Part shown: piece after piece, positions 61,980-64,000 of the stretch | Numbering within the stretch: position 1 is the stretch's first letter | Layout: each line of letters starts with the position of its first letter | Assembly: GCA_017936885.1 (NCBI GenBank) | Contig: JAGBEO010000011.1 | Span: forward strand, 124,001-188,000 | Length of the DNA stretch: 64,000 bases | Direction of reading: 5' to 3' | Source of the DNA: Lachnospiraceae bacterium | GTDB lineage: Bacteria > Bacillota > Clostridia > Lachnospirales > Lachnospiraceae | The notes under the pieces: model-generated | What the model saw: the letters and a program-made list of their open reading frames with translations, nothing else | Told to the model about the DNA's origin: nothing | Database searches by the model: none | Position numbers and translations under genes: made by a program

Positions 61980-63818
61980 ATGAGCAGCAAAAAGCAATTC
62001 TATTATATAGTTAATTTTATTATCAGGATCATTTTGGCGGTTGTTGTGTTTCTTCTATTTTTACACAGCATTTTCAGTACCAGTTTTATGGGATGGGTTG
62101 ATAAGGAAGACGGCAGCCTGCAGAGCAGGACATTAAATATTGCGGACAGCCCGTGGAAGCATCTGTTAATCCTGCTTTTGATAACCTTTATTTTGGTATT
62201 GTTTCGTACGATCAGTGCTAAAAGGAGAACCGATATCAAAGAAGAAGTTGGGATAATTGGAAAAGATGAACGTGTGCCATCTTACGAAAACAGAAAAAAA
62301 TATGTAGGTATGGTGGGAATAATAGCGTTTGTGGGAATCGTTGCTGCAGCCGTTTGGATTTTGGTGACGCGTTTTCTTCCGGGGTCTGATCCCTCCAAGG
62401 TATGTAACGTGGCATCCCAGTGGATGGCGGGAGATTTTTCGGCATTTGATGAGGGGCAATATCTTTTCTGTTATCCGTTTCAGTCAGGGATTGTGCTGTT
62501 TTACTATTTGTTGTCGAAGGTATTTGGTGACGGGAACTATGTGGCAATGCAGTTTGTGAATTTGGCTGCACTGACTGCCTTTTATTATCTGCTTTTTAAG
62601 ATATTCAGCAGATTCTGGAAATGGGAAAAGAAGGTTCTGCTTATTTCCTATCTCGCGCTGATTCTATGGGCTCCGCTCATGTTCTATGTCACTTATTTAT
62701 ACGGTATTTTGCCGGGAATGGCATGTTCGATTGGTGCGGCATATCTGGCGGTGTGCTATTTGGAGACAAGAAAGTGGTGGTATATGTTCCCGGCGGCGCT
62801 GCTTATGGGAATTGCCACGGTTCTTAAGATGAACTGTCTGATCTATCTGATTGCGATAGGTTGTTTTCTGGTCTATGATGCCATAGATATTCTGTTTATA
62901 TCGAAGCAAAAGGGGAAGAAATGGATTGTTTCGCTTGCTTTTGTGGCGGCTATGGGGTTGGGAGTTTACGGCTGTAATCAGGCAACGAATGCATATGTGG
63001 AACATTTGTCAGGCTATGAAATGCCGGAAGGGGAAGTTATGCTTTCCTGGGTAGTTATGGGGTTGTCGGAGGCTCCTAATGCACCTGGAAACTATAATGG
63101 TTATATTGGGAATGTTTTTTTTGATAATCATTTTGATACAGAGCTTGCCACAGAACAGTCCAAGGCGGATTTGAAGAATATTATTAAGCGAATGATTAAG
63201 AGTCCTATTGACAGCGGCGTAACTTTTTTTGCTAGAAAGACGGCATATCAGTGGAATGATCCGACCTTTATTGCCATGGAGCGGATGGAAGGACGCAAGT
63301 CGACCATTGCCGTATCTGCACAGGTGAGGAGCTTGATCGAAGGAAAAGGAAGAGTCATTCTTTCCGTAATTTTAAATACAGTGCAGACTGTGATTTTGAC
63401 AGGAATGCTGTTTTATCTGTTGTTTACAAGGAAAAGTTCGAATTTAAACGAATTGCTTGTTGCGGTAGTATTTCTCGGAGGGTTTTTATTTCATATGGTA
63501 TGGGAGTCCAGCCCTTCCTATACGTTTCCTTATTTCGTGCTGCTGATTCCTTATGCGGTAAAAGGCTTTGCAGAGTACGGAAGATGGGCGGAACAGGCAT
63601 ACAGATGGGTTGCGGAAAGCTCAGCAGAGCAGAAGAAACAGGATATGAAGAAGTGGTTTTCTAAGAAAAATACGCCTGTGATAGGTGCTGTAGCTGTAAT
63701 TCTGGTTCTGCTTATATTGTTTGCACAGACGAATTTGTTTGACCGTACAATAGCATTGGATGACGGTGCAGATGCATGGAGGCAATTTTACCAGATGCAG
63801 GATAATATATCAGAGTAA
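61980..63818 (+). CDS. GT-C-like membrane glycosyltransferase
   Basis: A 612-residue protein with helices at about 8-30 and 58-78, a charged loop, and then about nine further helices to residue 530, with one more near the C-terminus (VIGAVAVILVLLILFAQ). The loop GSDPSKVCNVASQWMAGDFSAFDEGQYLFCYPFQ (about 133-166) has the Asp and aromatic pattern of GT39/PMT-like GT-C enzymes; the segment TVLKMNCLIYLIAIG is also usual there. AGAGGG ten bases before the ATG supports the start. It probably glycosylates a lipid-linked or wall acceptor on the outer face together with the GT2 in front. Confidence 0.75.
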   Translation: MSSKKQFYYIVNFIIRIILAVVVFLLFLHSIFSTSFMGWVDKEDGSLQSRTLNIADSPWKHLLILLLITFILVLFRTISAKRRTDIKEEVGIIGKDERVPSYENRKKYVGMVGIIAFVGIVAAAVWILVTRFLPGSDPSKVCNVASQWMAGDFSAFDEGQYLFCYPFQSGIVLFYYLLSKVFGDGNYVAMQFVNLAALTAFYYLLFKIFSRFWKWEKKVLLISYLALILWAPLMFYVTYLYGILPGMACSIGAAYLAVCYLETRKWWYMFPAALLMGIATVLKMNCLIYLIAIGCFLVYDAIDILFISKQKGKKWIVSLAFVAAMGLGVYGCNQATNAYVEHLSGYEMPEGEVMLSWVVMGLSEAPNAPGNYNGYIGNVFFDNHFDTELATEQSKADLKNIIKRMIKSPIDSGVTFFARKTAYQWNDPTFIAMERMEGRKSTIAVSAQVRSLIEGKGRVILSVILNTVQTVILTGMLFYLLFTRKSSNLNELLVAVVFLGGFLFHMVWESSPSYTFPYFVLLIPYAVKGFAEYGRWAEQAYRWVAESSAEQKKQDMKKWFSKKNTPVIGAVAVILVLLILFAQTNLFDRTIALDDGADAWRQFYQMQDNISE

Positions 63819-64000
63819 TTGTCCTGTTGCCAATATGTCCTGTTGCGGCATTGGAACCGAAACAAGGAAAACGAAAGAGAAATTCGCCCGGTTTTCCTGC
63901 GTGATAAACTATTTTGAAACAGAATTAGTGTGCCAACAGAAGCTTGAATAAGAAGTATAATTTATATCGGATACAGAAAGCATAGAGCTTATTATGAATA
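63819..64000 (+). other. Right-end intergenic region with a weak promoter candidate
   Basis: No gene is complete here. A direct repeat TGTCCTGTTGC occurs at 63820-63830 and 63836-63846. TATAAT stands at 63956-63961 with a poor -35 (CCAACA, 63933-63938, 17-base spacer). An ATG at 63994 could open the next gene beyond the window. AGGAAAAC (63865) and GTTTTCCT (63891) can pair, but the 18-base loop and lack of a U-tract argue against a terminator. Confidence 0.3.

Noticed and set aside
63865-63898. Hairpin AGGAAAAC/GTTTTCCT as terminator after the last GT-C gene
   Set aside because: The loop is 18 bases and there is no U-tract after it.

Overview
The window looks like a chromosomal cell-surface glycan locus from a moderately A+T-rich Gram-positive anaerobe, most likely a Clostridia/Lachnospiraceae-type organism. 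The basis is strong AGGAGG-like ribosome binding sites, very large secreted proteins built from acidic linkers plus Big2, BspA-LRR and MBG-like repeats, a VTC/DUF4956/CotH gene set, and PglK-type ABC flippases. The species is an inference. No rRNA, tRNA, CRISPR array, transposase or phage gene was seen.

Layout. 1-15,000: glycosyltransferases (GT4, GT-D, GT2), a hexapeptide acetyltransferase, a first PglK-like ABC flippase, a DPM-like GT2 with its DUF2304 partner, a CotH-type kinase, and an MBOAT/SGNH O-acylation pair. 15,103-20,387: a four-enzyme wlb/wbp-type set for a UDP-2,3-diacetamido-uronic acid (dehydrogenase, acetyltransferase, aminotransferase, 2-epimerase) and a GT4. 20,469-26,774: an asparagine-synthase-like protein without the usual N-terminal Cys, a GT-B surface-carbohydrate protein, a CMP-sugar synthetase, a DRE-TIM aldolase fused to an unknown domain, and a KdsC-like phosphatase. 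The last three look like a non-canonical ulosonic-acid route. 26,865-35,386: a GT8-like protein, three fucosyltransferase-like proteins, a second ABC flippase, a GT2 and a GT4; this part is visibly more A/T-rich.

35,420-48,837: a well-formed sigma-70 promoter opens a second operon that ends at an intrinsic terminator. Its first five genes are the most unusual part of the window: a LicC-like cytidylyltransferase fused to a PLP enzyme, a membrane alkaline-phosphatase-superfamily enzyme, a YidC/Oxa1-like domain fused to a CDP-glycerol-glycerophosphotransferase-like domain, a small two-helix membrane protein, and a signal peptidase I. They are followed by a deacetylase, an LpxD-like acyltransferase, a PIG-L deacetylase, a VTC protein, DUF4956 and a GT-C enzyme.

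48,839-58,997: two giant secreted proteins (a glucosaminidase with Ig-like repeats; a BspA-type LRR protein), each with its own promoter, the second followed by a strong terminator. 59,064-64,000: a minus-strand XRE regulator plus GT-C gene, diverging from a GT2 plus GT-C pair. The shared intergenic region carries two copies of ACAAC-N5-GTTGT, likely the regulator's operators.

Together the genes would make activated sugars, assemble lipid-linked or wall-linked glycans, export them by two ABC flippases, and decorate them with O-acyl, phospho and possibly amide groups. No initiating phosphoglycosyl transferase, polymerase or ligase was recognised, so the locus is incomplete here and probably extends to the left.
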